Shown: one piece after another, positions 15,178 through 24,221 of the stretch
Position numbering within the stretch: the first letter of the stretch is position 1
Layout of the letters: every line of letters starts with the position of its first letter
Assembly (NCBI GenBank): GCA_016928355.1
Contig: JAFGKW010000040.1
Location: forward strand, 1-49,430
Origin: Methanomicrobiaceae archaeon
GTDB lineage: Archaea; Halobacteriota; Methanomicrobia; Methanomicrobiales; Methanomicrobiaceae
Direction of reading: 5' to 3'
Length of the DNA: 49,430 nucleotides
Translations under genes and position numbers: made by a program
Notes under the pieces: generated by a model
Seen by the model: the letters and a program-made list of their open reading frames with translations, nothing else
Database searches by the model: none
Told to the model about the DNA's origin: nothing

Positions 15178-16863
15178 ATGTTTCTTCCGACCTCAAAACA
15201 GGATATGCAGGAGCAGGGCATCGAACAACCGGACGTTGTCATAGTCACACCCGATGCATACGTGGACCATCCATCATTTGCAATGGCAATTCTCGGCAGG
15301 TTCCTTGAAAAGAACGGTTATAAGGTTGGCATTATATCACAACCCGACTGGAAGAATCCAAAAAGCTTCCTTGAACTTGGAATCCCCCGGATTGCATTTG
15401 CAGTATCCGGCGGACAGGCAGACTCCATGGTCATCAACTATACCGCCAAAAAAATCCCAAGGAAAGAGGATCGGTTCTGTGAAGACGGGAATCCATTTTT
15501 TTCCAGAAAAGGGGAAGGTAAAAAGTACAGGATCAGGCCTGACCGGACCATCCCCGTATACTGCAACCAGATAAAAACTGCGTGTAAAGATGTTCCCATT
15601 ATAATCGGCGGAATAGAGGCATCCCTGAGAAGGATCGCACATTATGATTTCTGGTCGGATAAGATCAGGAGGAGTATTTTATTCGATTCAAAAGCGGATA
15701 TCCTCATATACGGAATGGGAGAGTTTCCGCTCCTCGAAACGGTACAGGCGCTTGAAAAGGGAGTGCTGCCCGAAGACATTCAGATCCCCAATACCGCAGT
15801 AATACGAAAGGACTGCACCGGATATGAAGATGCAGTATTTCTGCCTTCTTTCGATGAGGTCGAGGCTTCCAAGGACAGTTTTGCTGAAACCTGGAACATA
15901 TTTGAAGATAATGACGATCGAAATGTCCTTATCCAGAAATATGATACAAGATATTATATCCAGCAGCCGAAAAGATTGATAACGCCTGAAGAGCTGGATT
16001 ATATCTACGATCTTGATTTTGAAAGAAAGCCGCACCCGAAGTACAAAAGGATTCCCGCATTCGATATGATCGAAACCTCGGTTACATCCCACAGGGGCTG
16101 TTATGGCAACTGCTCCTTCTGTGCAATCTCCGCACACCAGGGAAGGGAGATTGTCTCGAGGAGTAGAGAATCGGTACTGAAAGAGATCGAAAAAATTGCA
16201 GGAAAAAAAAAGTTCCGGGGGACAATAAGCGACATAGGTGGCCCTACAGCCAACATGTACGGATCGGCGTGCAAATCCGGGGGATGCACAACTCACGACT
16301 GCCTTAAATCCGGAGACGGCTGCAGGAATCTTGTTCCGGGAACAAAAGAGTATATATCAATCCTTGATGATGCGCTGAAAGTCAGTAATGTTAAAAGAGT
16401 GCAGATTAATTCGGGGATAAGGTACGAACACTGCATACTTGAAGATGATTCACTGAAGGCGTTAATTGAGAGATATATCTCCGGGAGGATGAAGGTTGCA
16501 CCGGAATCCGGAAGTGACAGGATACTTGAACTTATGAACAAGCCGGGAACAAAAATTTTCGATGAATTCTACAGGAGATTTTTAAGTGCCTGCAGTGAGA
16601 CAGGGAAAAAAATCATTCTGACCCCGTATATTATTGCCGGCCATCCGGGAGAAGGACAACAGGAGATCCGTGAGACTATGGGATTTTTAAACAAATACCG
16701 GCTTTCAGGAGCGCAGTCACAGATCTTTACACCGACTCCGACGACAAGATCCACAGCCATGTATTATCTCGGATACGATCCCGTAACCGGAAAGAAAACA
16801 CCATCAGAAAAGGATAGAAAGAAACTTGAAAAGCGAAAGACAGAACTGTTGAACAGTCACTGA
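15178..16863 (+). CDS. YgiQ-family radical SAM protein
   Basis: The 561-residue protein matches the YgiQ/UPF0313 family. It opens with a DVVIVTPDAYVDHPSF segment (cobalamin-binding-like fold), has IIGGIEASLRRIAHYDFW, and the radical SAM motif CYGNCSFCAI (around residue 309) inside SHRGCYGNCSFCAISAH, with the family-typical RSRESVLKEI after it. Near the middle are several Cys-rich segments (SACKSGGCTTHDCLKSGDGC). The C terminus is shorter than in many bacterial members. The biochemical role of the family is not settled as far as I know. It begins a plus-strand series with acetolactate decarboxylase, a Dph6-like protein and an amidotransferase. Confidence 0.85.
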   Translation: MFLPTSKQDMQEQGIEQPDVVIVTPDAYVDHPSFAMAILGRFLEKNGYKVGIISQPDWKNPKSFLELGIPRIAFAVSGGQADSMVINYTAKKIPRKEDRFCEDGNPFFSRKGEGKKYRIRPDRTIPVYCNQIKTACKDVPIIIGGIEASLRRIAHYDFWSDKIRRSILFDSKADILIYGMGEFPLLETVQALEKGVLPEDIQIPNTAVIRKDCTGYEDAVFLPSFDEVEASKDSFAETWNIFEDNDDRNVLIQKYDTRYYIQQPKRLITPEELDYIYDLDFERKPHPKYKRIPAFDMIETSVTSHRGCYGNCSFCAISAHQGREIVSRSRESVLKEIEKIAGKKKFRGTISDIGGPTANMYGSACKSGGCTTHDCLKSGDGCRNLVPGTKEYISILDDALKVSNVKRVQINSGIRYEHCILEDDSLKALIERYISGRMKVAPESGSDRILELMNKPGTKIFDEFYRRFLSACSETGKKIILTPYIIAGHPGEGQQEIRETMGFLNKYRLSGAQSQIFTPTPTTRSTAMYYLGYDPVTGKKTPSEKDRKKLEKRKTELLNSH

Positions 16864-16892
16864 ACAAAAAATAGGATAAATCAGGTGAAAAG

Positions 16893-17642
16893 ATGAAAAA
16901 AGAGCATATTCTAGGTTTTGGAGCTGCAATAGCAATTGTATTTTTTATTTCCGCAGCAGTTGTTTCATTAAGTCCGGCAGAGGTACAGGCTGAAGACACC
17001 GTTTACCAGTCTGCACCTTTCGAATGGCTGATGGAAGGCGGATATAACGGAACAATATCATACGAAGAGGTCCTGAAATACGGAGACACGGGGCTTGGAA
17101 CCTTCGACAGACTGAACGGAGAGATGGTTCTTGTCGACGGAACTGCCTACAGGATCGACAATGAAGGAGCCGTAAGCACCGTTAAAGGTGAAATGATCAC
17201 CCCATTTGCTGAGGTCACTTTTTTTGAGCCCGATATAGTAATAAAAATCGAACAGCCCATAAACTATTCGGACATACAGGACTTTATAGTTGAAAAGCTG
17301 CCTTCTGCTACCACAATCAATACAATAAGACTCGACGGGAGATTCAGCGAGATACTTACAAGGAGTATCCCTGCACAGGAGTGCCCATATAGACCGCTTA
17401 ACGATGTGATCCCCGCTGAACAGACCACCTTCCCGGGCACAGACATTGAAGGAACAGCTGTCGGATTCTGGCATCCTGCATATATGAACGGTGTTAATGC
17501 AAAAGGATTCCACCTGCACTTCATCAGTGGCGACAGGGATTACGGAGGACATCTTCTGGATTTCACGATAGAATCGGGAATACTATCAATCGATACGGAA
17601 GATTCGTTTGCCATGATAATTCCATGGAATGAAGATGATTGA
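16893..17642 (+). CDS. budA: Alpha-acetolactate decarboxylase, exported or membrane-anchored
   Basis: The family converts 2-acetolactate to acetoin. The 249-residue protein has an N-terminal hydrophobic segment (about residues 7-30) followed by VQAED, a plausible signal-peptide cleavage site. The rest matches the family: YQSAPFEWLMEGGYNG, GLGTFDRLNGEMVLVDG, the TPFAEVTFF segment, GFWHPAYMNGVNAKGFHLHF with the HxH zinc ligands, and GGHLLDF with the third His. The zinc site is complete, so activity is likely. A secreted or tethered location is unexpected for a small metabolic enzyme. Its stop lies 3 bp before the Dph6-like gene. Confidence 0.88.
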   Translation: MKKEHILGFGAAIAIVFFISAAVVSLSPAEVQAEDTVYQSAPFEWLMEGGYNGTISYEEVLKYGDTGLGTFDRLNGEMVLVDGTAYRIDNEGAVSTVKGEMITPFAEVTFFEPDIVIKIEQPINYSDIQDFIVEKLPSATTINTIRLDGRFSEILTRSIPAQECPYRPLNDVIPAEQTTFPGTDIEGTAVGFWHPAYMNGVNAKGFHLHFISGDRDYGGHLLDFTIESGILSIDTEDSFAMIIPWNEDD

Positions 17643-17645
17643 TTC

Positions 17646-18326
17646 ATGAAACTGGGCGTTCTTTTTTCCGGAGGAAAGGATTCGGTATTTGCATGCCACC
17701 TGGCGATGAAGTCAGAGGAGGTCGTATGCCTGATATCAATTCTTTCAAAGAACGATCACAGTTATATGTTCCACACCCCGAATGTCAGTCTCTCCGCTCT
17801 TCAGGCTGAGGCTGCAGGAATCCCACAGATACGGATCGAGTCGCAGGGAGAAGAAGAGAAGGAGCTTGATGATTTAAAAGCCGGAATTGCGGCAGCGATT
17901 GAGAGATATGATATTGAGGGGATAGTAACCGGAGCTGTAATGTCAGTCTACCAGGCTTCAAGGATTCAGCGAATCTGCCGTGAGCTGAACATATGGTGTT
18001 TTTCGCCTCTCTGGTACACAAACCAGGAAGAATATATGCAGAAGATTATCTCCTCGGGTTTTAAGGTCATAATCGCAGGGGTTTTCTCATACCCTTTCGA
18101 AAAAGAATGGCTTGGACGGGAGATCGACAGCCAGCTGGTGAACGAATTAAAATTATTATCAGAGAAATATTCCATCACCCTCTCAGGAGAGGGCGGCGAA
18201 TATGAATCCTTTGTCCTCGATGCCCCATTCTTCTCCAAAAGAATCGTTATCGACGAGTCTGAATCCTTCTGCAAAAATTACAACGGCCGCTATATAATAA
18301 AAGAGGCGCACCTGGAGGAGAAATGA
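17646..18326 (+). CDS. dph6: Dph6-like diphthine-ammonia ligase (ATP pyrophosphatase)
   Basis: Dph6 performs the last step of diphthamide formation on elongation factor 2, using ATP and ammonium to amidate diphthine. The 226-residue protein is the archaeal single-domain form: PP-loop LFSGGKDSVFACHLA at residues 7-21, IVTGAVMSVYQASRIQRIC, CFSPLWYTNQEEYM, and the C-terminal signature SGEGGEYESFVLDAPFF. The glutamine-amidotransferase-like gene starts before this one stops (4-bp overlap, ATGA), so the two products are made together. Confidence 0.88.
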   Translation: MKLGVLFSGGKDSVFACHLAMKSEEVVCLISILSKNDHSYMFHTPNVSLSALQAEAAGIPQIRIESQGEEEKELDDLKAGIAAAIERYDIEGIVTGAVMSVYQASRIQRICRELNIWCFSPLWYTNQEEYMQKIISSGFKVIIAGVFSYPFEKEWLGREIDSQLVNELKLLSEKYSITLSGEGGEYESFVLDAPFFSKRIVIDESESFCKNYNGRYIIKEAHLEEK

Positions 18327-18883
18327 TACTGATAATCGATCTCTGCTGGAAAGAAGACTCGCTCTCGCATCCGGAGTTTGTCGACCCGATTGTAAATATT
18401 GTAAAATCTGCAGGAGAAGATTTCAGGATCGTACATCATCTCTTACCAGACCTGGAGAAACAGGATGATTTCAACGCCATCATCCTCTGCGGAACTGCAC
18501 TTAAGGATAACGGGTTCAGGGAAAACGAACGGCTGATTGAACTGATAAAAAATACCGGAGTCCCTGTTCTGGGAGTTTGTGCAGGCATGCAGGTTGTCGC
18601 TCTTGCATACGGAGGAGAACTGACGGAATCACTGGAAATCGGGATGAAAAATATTGTCCCGGTAAAAAATGATGAAATATTCAATGCAACAGAAATTTTT
18701 GAAGCTTATAAACTGCACGGAATGCGGATACAACCAAATGGAAACTTTACATTACTGGCCGAATCAGTTACAGGACCGGAGGTCGTAAAGCATATCTCAA
18801 AACAGGTCTGGGGAGTTCTATTTCATCCCGAAGTAAGAAATGAATGGGTGATCGGCAATTTTGTCAGGTACTGCTGCAGATAA
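18323..18883 (+). CDS. Class I glutamine amidotransferase (GuaA-subunit-A-like)
   Basis: The 186-residue protein is a stand-alone class I amidotransferase domain: LIIDLCWKED strand, the nucleophile elbow LGVCAGMQVVA with Cys near residue 92, YKLHGMRIQ, and the catalytic His-Glu pair in FHPEVRNEW near residue 172. The elbow reads CAGMQ rather than the common CLGHQ, so it is diverged from the canonical GMP synthase subunit. Its tight coupling to a PP-loop enzyme mirrors the division of GMP synthase into amidotransferase and ATP pyrophosphatase. It could provide ammonia to the Dph6-like protein, or be an independent peptidase/amidotransferase. Its 3' end overlaps the convergent HAD gene by 20 bp. 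Confidence 0.75.
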   Translation: MILIIDLCWKEDSLSHPEFVDPIVNIVKSAGEDFRIVHHLLPDLEKQDDFNAIILCGTALKDNGFRENERLIELIKNTGVPVLGVCAGMQVVALAYGGELTESLEIGMKNIVPVKNDEIFNATEIFEAYKLHGMRIQPNGNFTLLAESVTGPEVVKHISKQVWGVLFHPEVRNEWVIGNFVRYCCR

Positions 18884-19646
18884 TATCTGGCAGTCCGGCA
18901 ACAGAATCAATTACCCTGTAAGGTTTAACCCCTGATTCTACCAGCTTTTTTTCATCGAACTTGCCTGTCCTGACAAGAACTCCCTTTATACCGGCATTCT
19001 GGGACCCGCCGACATCACTATTAATATCATCTCCGACCATTACAGCCCCGGAAGGATCAATATTCATCGAATCAAGAGCCTTTTCAAAGAATGCAGCCGA
19101 AGGTTTTCCAACCAGGCAGGCGGACCTGCCGGTCGCATATTCGAGCCCGTATACAAAAGGACCGGCAGAAAGCGAAAGCCCGTCATTATCCATCCAGTAC
19201 CTGTCTTTTTCAAGAGCGTAAAACGAAGCACCTCCATCAATTAGCCTGAATGCCTTATTCATTGATTCATAGTTGAAGTTTTCACCCGCATCCCCGACAA
19301 CAACAGCCTGTGCATCGTGTTCGCTCCCGGTTATTCCGTCCTCTAAAAGATCATCAAGTACGTCGCCGCAGGTGAGAAAGAAACATCGCCGGATTCCGCT
19401 CTTTTTTAATAAGGAGACAACAACCGAAGCAGGAGTGATTATATATTCTTCAGGAATGCAAAGCCCGTAACTTTTCAGCCTCTTTGAGATTGATGCCCGT
19501 GATTTCCTTGTGGTATTTGAAAGGCACCTGAATTGAATATCATTTTCTTCCAGAAAACAAATCGTATCCGATGCACCGGGAACGGAATTGTCTCCTGAAT
19601 ATAAGACACCATCGATATCGAGTAAAACACCTTTTATTTCTTTCAT
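18864..19646 (-). CDS. HAD-superfamily hydrolase, NagD-like (subclass IIA)
   Basis: The 260-residue protein has all HAD motifs: motif I LLDIDGVLYSG at residues 7-17 with the nucleophile Asp, motif II LSNTTRKS (near 59), the Lys motif in GKPSAAFFEKAL (near 185) and motif IV MVGDDINSDVGG (near 200). The subclass IIA cap matches NagD/p-nitrophenylphosphatase type enzymes, which hydrolyse sugar or nucleotide phosphates; archaeal substrates are not predictable. It is alone on the minus strand between the convergent amidotransferase gene and the amt cluster. Confidence 0.88.
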   Translation of the reverse strand: MKEIKGVLLDIDGVLYSGDNSVPGASDTICFLEENDIQFRCLSNTTRKSRASISKRLKSYGLCIPEEYIITPASVVVSLLKKSGIRRCFFLTCGDVLDDLLEDGITGSEHDAQAVVVGDAGENFNYESMNKAFRLIDGGASFYALEKDRYWMDNDGLSLSAGPFVYGLEYATGRSACLVGKPSAAFFEKALDSMNIDPSGAVMVGDDINSDVGGSQNAGIKGVLVRTGKFDEKKLVESGVKPYRVIDSVAGLPDIICSST

Positions 19647-19698
19647 AAAACATCATCCGCAGAGAAAATAAACCAGGGATAAAAATTGATTTAGAAAT

Positions 19699-20898
19699 TT
19701 ATGAAATCTTCTCTCCATGCTGGGATATATCAAGGCCAACATACTCTTCATCTTCAGATACCCTGAGACCTATGAATTTATCAATAATTTTTGCAAGAGC
19801 ATAGGTTCCGGCAAAAGCATAGATAACCGCAGCAGCGGCGGCTATAATCTGAACCAGAATAAGATTGAAATTTCCGGATAAAACTCCGGCTACCCCGCCG
19901 ATTACAGGAACAGCAAATATTCCCAGTGCCAGTGTCCCCCACAGACCTCCAACTCCATGAATTGCCCATGCATCAAGCGACTCATCCCAGTTCTTTTTCA
20001 GCCTCAGGAGCATTGCACCATAACATATGAGACCTGCAATTGTACCAATGCATATCGCAGCGGCCGGCCCTACAAAACCGGCTGCAGGAGTTATTGCCCC
20101 AAGACCCGCAATCGCCCCGGAGATCATACCCATTGAACTGGGTTTTCCGTTGATCCATGATGCTGCCATCCATGAAAGGGCCCCGCATGCTGCAGATATA
20201 TTTGTAACGATAAAGGCATTTATGGCAACTTCATTAACTGCAAGTGCACTACCGGCATTGAACCCGAACCAGCCGAACCAGAGCAAAGCACCGCCCAAAA
20301 GAGTCAGCGGGATATTATGAGGCTCCATATTATGATCTCCGTAACCAAATCTTGAGCCGACTGCCAGTGCAAGAGCCAGAGCACCGAATCCTGCACCAAT
20401 GTGGACAACTATCCCTCCGGCGAAATCAAGTGCCCCGAGTTGTGAAGCCCAGCCGCCGCCCCACATCCAGTGGGCAAGGGGATCGTAGATCAGTGTTGTC
20501 CATAAAAGTCCGAATAAGATAAAGGCGCTGACCCTGACCCTTTCAGCAACAGCAGAAGTAATTATTGCAAGCGTTACAGCAGCAAAAACCAACTGGAATA
20601 CCATGAACAGCATATCAGGAATGGGATCTCCCTGCATACCGACTCCATTCAGGAATATGTAATCCAAACCTCCGATAAAACCGGCAATATCAGGACCGAA
20701 TGCAAGAGAATATCCAAAGAATGTCCATTGTACAGTAACAAGGGCTAATGAGATGAATGAAAGCATCAGCATCGAAATCAGGTTCTTTTTCCGTACAAGA
20801 CCTCCATAAAAAATCCCAACCGCAGGTGTCATCAGCATTACCATTGCAGTGCATATGAGAATAAAAGATGAATTTATCATTATTTCATTAATTTCCAT
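19699..20898 (-). CDS. amt: Ammonium transporter (second copy)
   Basis: Amt proteins form trimeric channels that conduct ammonium across the membrane. The 399-residue protein has eleven expected membrane helices and hallmark segments [23 protein letters not shown] (first pore His) and [10 protein letters not shown] (second pore His). The ATG at 20898 is chosen: caggagt is well placed before it and an earlier in-frame candidate at 20919 has no such site. It has its own promoter with a candidate NrpR operator, though glnK lies upstream on the same strand. It is about the length of the first copy and similar throughout. Confidence 0.94.
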   Translation of the reverse strand: MEINEIMINSSFILICTAMVMLMTPAVGIFYGGLVRKKNLISMLMLSFISLALVTVQWTFFGYSLAFGPDIAGFIGGLDYIFLNGVGMQGDPIPDMLFMVFQLVFAAVTLAIITSAVAERVRVSAFILFGLLWTTLIYDPLAHWMWGGGWASQLGALDFAGGIVVHIGAGFGALALALAVGSRFGYGDHNMEPHNIPLTLLGGALLWFGWFGFNAGSALAVNEVAINAFIVTNISAACGALSWMAASWINGKPSSMGMISGAIAGLGAITPAAGFVGPAAAICIGTIAGLICYGAMLLRLKKNWDESLDAWAIHGVGGLWGTLALGIFAVPVIGGVAGVLSGNFNLILVQIIAAAAAVIYAFAGTYALAKIIDKFIGLRVSEDEEYVGLDISQHGEKIS

Positions 20899-20929
20899 GT
20901 TAAACTCCTGATAGATCAAATTGTAAGAA

Positions 20930-20955
20930 GGAAGTTTTCTTCCTACAATTTATAA
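20930..20955 (-). promoter_or_regulatory. Candidate NrpR operator and promoter of the second amt
   Basis: GGAA-GTTTTC-TTCC (20930-20943) is an exact match to the GGAA-N6-TTCC operator known for the archaeal nitrogen repressor NrpR. Read on the minus strand, a TATA-like ttataaatt (about 20946-20954) precedes it, so the operator covers the zone between TATA box and transcription start, the place where repressor binding blocks transcription. Outer sequences AAATTGT (20918-20924) and ACAATTT (20945-20951) extend the inverted repeat. Confidence 0.75.
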
Positions 20956-21048
20956 TGGTTGCTATAGTTAACTAATAATAACAGGATAAAAAAATTGAAA
21001 GTTGTAAAAAAATGAAGGTGTTCCCGGATCCAGGAAGAGTTTTTTTCC

Positions 21049-21366
21049 TTAATCAGACCTTACACCAAGACATTTCTCTATATCATAGACAAAGATCTTA
21101 CCATCACCGTTTCTGCCGGTCCGTGCATTGGCGCGAATGATACCGACAATATCATCTACAGAACCGTCACCGATCACAATCTCGATCTTTACCTTGGGAA
21201 TCATGTCAACAACTATCTCCTTACCGCGAAACTGAAGAGCGATTCCCTTCTGTGCCCCACGACCCTTAACTTCAGTTACAGTCATTGCGTTGTACCCGCC
21301 TTCCAGGAGTGCCGCAGAGACCTTGTCCAGCCTTTCCGGGCGAATTATTGCTTCTACCTTCTTCAT
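21049..21366 (-). CDS. glnK: PII signal protein GlnK
   Basis: GlnK trimers sense ATP/ADP and 2-oxoglutarate and plug Amt channels when nitrogen is sufficient. The 105-residue protein has the N-terminal KKVEAIIRPERLDKV strand/helix, TVTEVKGRGAQKG leading into the T-loop, PKVKIEIV after it, and the PII C-terminal signature ARTGRNGDGKIFV. Q39, used in Mg-ATP-2-oxoglutarate binding, is kept. The T-loop is atypical: position 46 is Phe and position 51, the Tyr modified in bacteria, is Ile, so uridylylation is excluded. It follows the first amt by 13 bp and should be co-transcribed. Confidence 0.93.
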   Translation of the reverse strand: MKKVEAIIRPERLDKVSAALLEGGYNAMTVTEVKGRGAQKGIALQFRGKEIVVDMIPKVKIEIVIGDGSVDDIVGIIRANARTGRNGDGKIFVYDIEKCLGVRSD

Positions 21367-21379
21367 CTAAAACACCTCC

Positions 21380-22570
21380 TCACAGGAGCGATTCTCCAAA
21401 CTGGGCGATATCTGTGCCCACGTATTCTTCATCCTCATCAACACGAAGACCGATTGTCTTGTCCACAACCAGAGCGATTATATACGTCACTATGAATGCA
21501 TATCCCATTGCGACAACCGCATCGAGGAACTGTATTGCAAGCTGGCCGGGGTTCCCATATATCAGCCCGTCAACTCCGCCGATGGCGGCCATACAGAATA
21601 TACCTGTTGCAAGTGCACCCCAGAAACCGCCGACACCATGGATAGCCCATGCATCAAGCGATTCGTCGAGTCCCCTCTTTACACGGAACAAAAGAGCCCC
21701 GTAACATAGAAGACCTGCAATGATACCAATTACAATGGCAGACTTAACATCAACGAATCCTGCCGCAGGAGTGATTGCAACAAGTCCTGCAATAGCTCCC
21801 GAGATCATTCCAAGGGAGCTTGGTTTGCCATGGTACCACGATGCTCCCATCCAGGCAAGAGCCCCTGCAGCTGCAGCGATGTTTGTTACAACAAAAGCAT
21901 TTGCTGCAATCCCGTCTGCTGCCAGTTCACTTCCTGCATTGAACCCGAACCAGCCGAACCAGAGCAAAGCACCGCCCAACAGAGTCAGGGGAATATTTGC
22001 AGGCTTCATTGTTTCCTGGCCGAATCCAAGACGCTTACCGATTATCAGTGCCGCAGCAAGTGCCCCGAATCCTGAACTGATATGAACTACAGTTCCGCCG
22101 GCAAAATCAAGAGCTCCAAGCTGTGACGCCCAGCCGCCGCCCCATGCCCAGTGAGCAAGGGGATCATACACAAGAGTCGTCCATAATACACCGAATACGA
22201 TAAATGCACTTAATTTGACACGCTCGGCAAATCCGGATGTCAGAATCGCAAGTGTCAGGCCGGCAAATACAAGCTGAAACACCATAAACAGCATATCAGG
22301 TATACCATCACCATCAAGACCTACACCATTCAGTCCTACATAATCAAGACCACCAATAAATCCACCTACATCAGTACCAAATGCAAGAGAGTACCCGAAG
22401 AGAACCCACTGGATACTGACAACAGCGAATGCAACAATTGCCAGTGCAATCATCGATATTACACTCTTGTTGCGGACCATCCCACCATAGAACAGTCCGA
22501 CACCAGGAGTCATTAGCATCACCATCGCTGTACAGATGATAATAAATGCCGTATCTCCACTATCTATCAT
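21380..22570 (-). CDS. amt: Ammonium transporter (first copy, glnK-linked)
   Basis: The 396-residue membrane protein is a full-length Amt/Rh channel: [10 protein letters not shown] near residue 28, [13 protein letters not shown] with the first pore His, [37 protein letters not shown] and [15 protein letters not shown] with the second pore His. Ribosome-binding aaggagaag precedes the ATG. The glnK gene 13 bp downstream is the classic partner. Compared with the second copy, the first pore His motif reads HISSG instead of HIGAG. The 165-bp gap to glnA holds a strong inverted repeat. Confidence 0.95.
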   Translation of the reverse strand: MIDSGDTAFIIICTAMVMLMTPGVGLFYGGMVRNKSVISMIALAIVAFAVVSIQWVLFGYSLAFGTDVGGFIGGLDYVGLNGVGLDGDGIPDMLFMVFQLVFAGLTLAILTSGFAERVKLSAFIVFGVLWTTLVYDPLAHWAWGGGWASQLGALDFAGGTVVHISSGFGALAAALIIGKRLGFGQETMKPANIPLTLLGGALLWFGWFGFNAGSELAADGIAANAFVVTNIAAAAGALAWMGASWYHGKPSSLGMISGAIAGLVAITPAAGFVDVKSAIVIGIIAGLLCYGALLFRVKRGLDESLDAWAIHGVGGFWGALATGIFCMAAIGGVDGLIYGNPGQLAIQFLDAVVAMGYAFIVTYIIALVVDKTIGLRVDEDEEYVGTDIAQFGESLL

Positions 22571-22623
22571 TTTTCTTCTTCTCCTTCTTTTCCAGTACCG
22601 GATCAGATAAGTCCAGTAAGGGG

Positions 22624-22651
22624 CCGGTCATAAAATACTTTTTGACCGGCT
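22624..22651. promoter_or_regulatory. Perfect 8-bp inverted repeat upstream of the first amt
   Basis: GCCGGTCA (22624-22631) and TGACCGGC (22644-22651) are a perfect inverted repeat around a 12-base A/T-rich loop. It lies 54-81 bp before the amt start and about 85 bp after the glnA stop. There is no T-run behind it on the minus strand, so it is not an obvious terminator. It could be an operator, an RNA structure in the amt leader or a processing site between glnA and amt. A TATA-like tttatattc near 22690-22698 (minus strand) would place it in the transcribed leader. Confidence 0.5.
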
Positions 22652-22735
22652 ATCAACAATTTGACAGATGGAAGTTGAGTTCTACCGAATATAAAGATTT
22701 TGTAGGTGTGGAAAATAGATTATATAGAATATATA

Positions 22736-24088
22736 TCAGTATCTCGTAAGATAATTCTCAACTTCCCACGGATGTACAGCAGTCCTGTAGGAATCCCACT
22801 CCATTTTAGCAATAGAATCAAGCCCATCAATTATATGGCGGCCCAGCGTATCACACAGGAGGGAATCGCAGACAAGATAATCATTCGCAGAAATAAGATC
22901 TCCAGGAAGAGTATCAATCCCTGCAGCCTTTCGTTCAGCCTCAGACATTGCAAATATATTCTTATCAATACTAACCGGAGGTTCGGTCTTCTCTGTTATA
23001 CCCTCAATACCTGCAGCAAGTATCGCGGCAAATGTGAGATAGGGATTGCAGGTTGGATCCGGACTTCTTAGTTCAATTCTCGTACTATTCCCTCTTGGAG
23101 CGGGAACCCTCACAAGTGCAGTCCTGTTCGAAGCACTCCAGCCGATATATACGGGTGCCTCATACCCGGGAACAAGGCGTTTGTATGAATTGACAGTAGG
23201 ATTTGAGATACGCGTGATCCCACGTATATGATCAAGGACCCCCGCAATAAAATGCATAGAAGTTTTGCTCAGCTGTAATGGTGCTTCAGGATCATAGAAC
23301 GCATTCTTTCCATCTTTAGAGAGAGAACAATTGATATGCATCCCGCTTCCGCAGATCCCGAATATCGGTTTTGCCATAAATGTGGCATGAAGATCATTAT
23401 GAAGAGCGATAGTCTTTGTCGCAAACCTGAAGGTTATCACATTATCCGCAGTTGAAAGAGCATCCCCATATTTAAAATCTATTTCATGCTGGCTCTCTGC
23501 AACCTCGTGATGAGAGGCCTCTATATCAAAGCCCATATCAGTCAGGGCAATAACTATGTCCCTCCTGACATCCTCTGCATGATCTGTAGGGGCAAGATCG
23601 AAGTATCCACCATGATCCTTGAAGGTCAGACTTGGCTCACCATTTATCATTTTAAACAGGAAAAATTCCAGTTCAGGACCAGTATTAAACGTGAAACCCA
23701 TCTCCTCCGCCCGTGCTATCGTCTTCTTCAGGACATATCTGGGATCTCCTTCAAACGATCTGCCATCAGGCGTACAGACATCACAAATGAAACGGGCTGT
23801 TTTTCCTTTCTCAACCCTCCATGGAAGAATAGTATATGTCCCGTGATCCGGCTTTAGGACCATATCAGACTCCTCAATGCGGGCAAATCCCTCAATTGAT
23901 GACCCGTCAAAAGAAATCCCGTCAGTAAGCGCCTTTTCAGCCTGGGCAGCAGGGATTGCAACATTTTTAGCCTGCCCCTGGATATCGGAAAACTGCAACC
24001 TGACGAATTTTACACCGTCATCCTCTATACGTTTCAGGATAGCGGAAAGATCAGCATCTTTCATGGATAAAATAAAGGTTTTTGCCAT
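22736..24088 (-). CDS. glnA: Glutamine synthetase, type I (first copy)
   Basis: Glutamine synthetase forms glutamine from glutamate, ammonium and ATP. The 450-residue protein matches the type I-alpha size and shows DIQGQAKNV, FDGSSIEGFARIEESDM, the ATP/metal segments GPELEFFLF and EVAESQHEIDFKY, GSGMHINCSL, and NPTVNSYKRLVPGYEAPV followed by RGNSTRIELRSPDPTCNPYL. The tyrosine loop that bacterial I-beta enzymes adenylylate is absent, so control is expected through effectors or protein partners such as GlnK. It is the first minus-strand gene of glnA-amt-glnK-amt and is divergent from the glutamate synthase operon. The exact start is uncertain because no ribosome-binding site is visible. Confidence 0.95.
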   Translation of the reverse strand: MAKTFILSMKDADLSAILKRIEDDGVKFVRLQFSDIQGQAKNVAIPAAQAEKALTDGISFDGSSIEGFARIEESDMVLKPDHGTYTILPWRVEKGKTARFICDVCTPDGRSFEGDPRYVLKKTIARAEEMGFTFNTGPELEFFLFKMINGEPSLTFKDHGGYFDLAPTDHAEDVRRDIVIALTDMGFDIEASHHEVAESQHEIDFKYGDALSTADNVITFRFATKTIALHNDLHATFMAKPIFGICGSGMHINCSLSKDGKNAFYDPEAPLQLSKTSMHFIAGVLDHIRGITRISNPTVNSYKRLVPGYEAPVYIGWSASNRTALVRVPAPRGNSTRIELRSPDPTCNPYLTFAAILAAGIEGITEKTEPPVSIDKNIFAMSEAERKAAGIDTLPGDLISANDYLVCDSLLCDTLGRHIIDGLDSIAKMEWDSYRTAVHPWEVENYLTRY

Positions 24089-24221
24089 TCATAATTCTAT
24101 TCGTAACCAATAGAGAGATGGAAATTTCCTTCTACATATTACTATATATATTTAGTGAATCTTAATTATTACCAGATATTGATTATTACCGATATAACAG
24201 ATTCCGGGTTTAGTGATTAAC
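24089..24221. promoter_or_regulatory. Divergent promoter glnA / glutamate synthase operon
   Basis: An AT-rich block ctatatatatttag (24142-24155) can serve as TATA element in the minus direction for glnA. GGAAATTTCC (24120-24129), a palindrome made of the same half-sites as the NrpR operator but with spacing 2 instead of 6, lies directly downstream of it toward glnA. No exact GGAA-N6-TTCC was found here. The plus-strand leader ends at the ATG at 24222. Confidence 0.45.

Noticed and set aside
24120-24129. NrpR operator at glnA
   Set aside because: The half-sites are right but the spacing is 2 rather than 6, so it is reported only as a palindrome.
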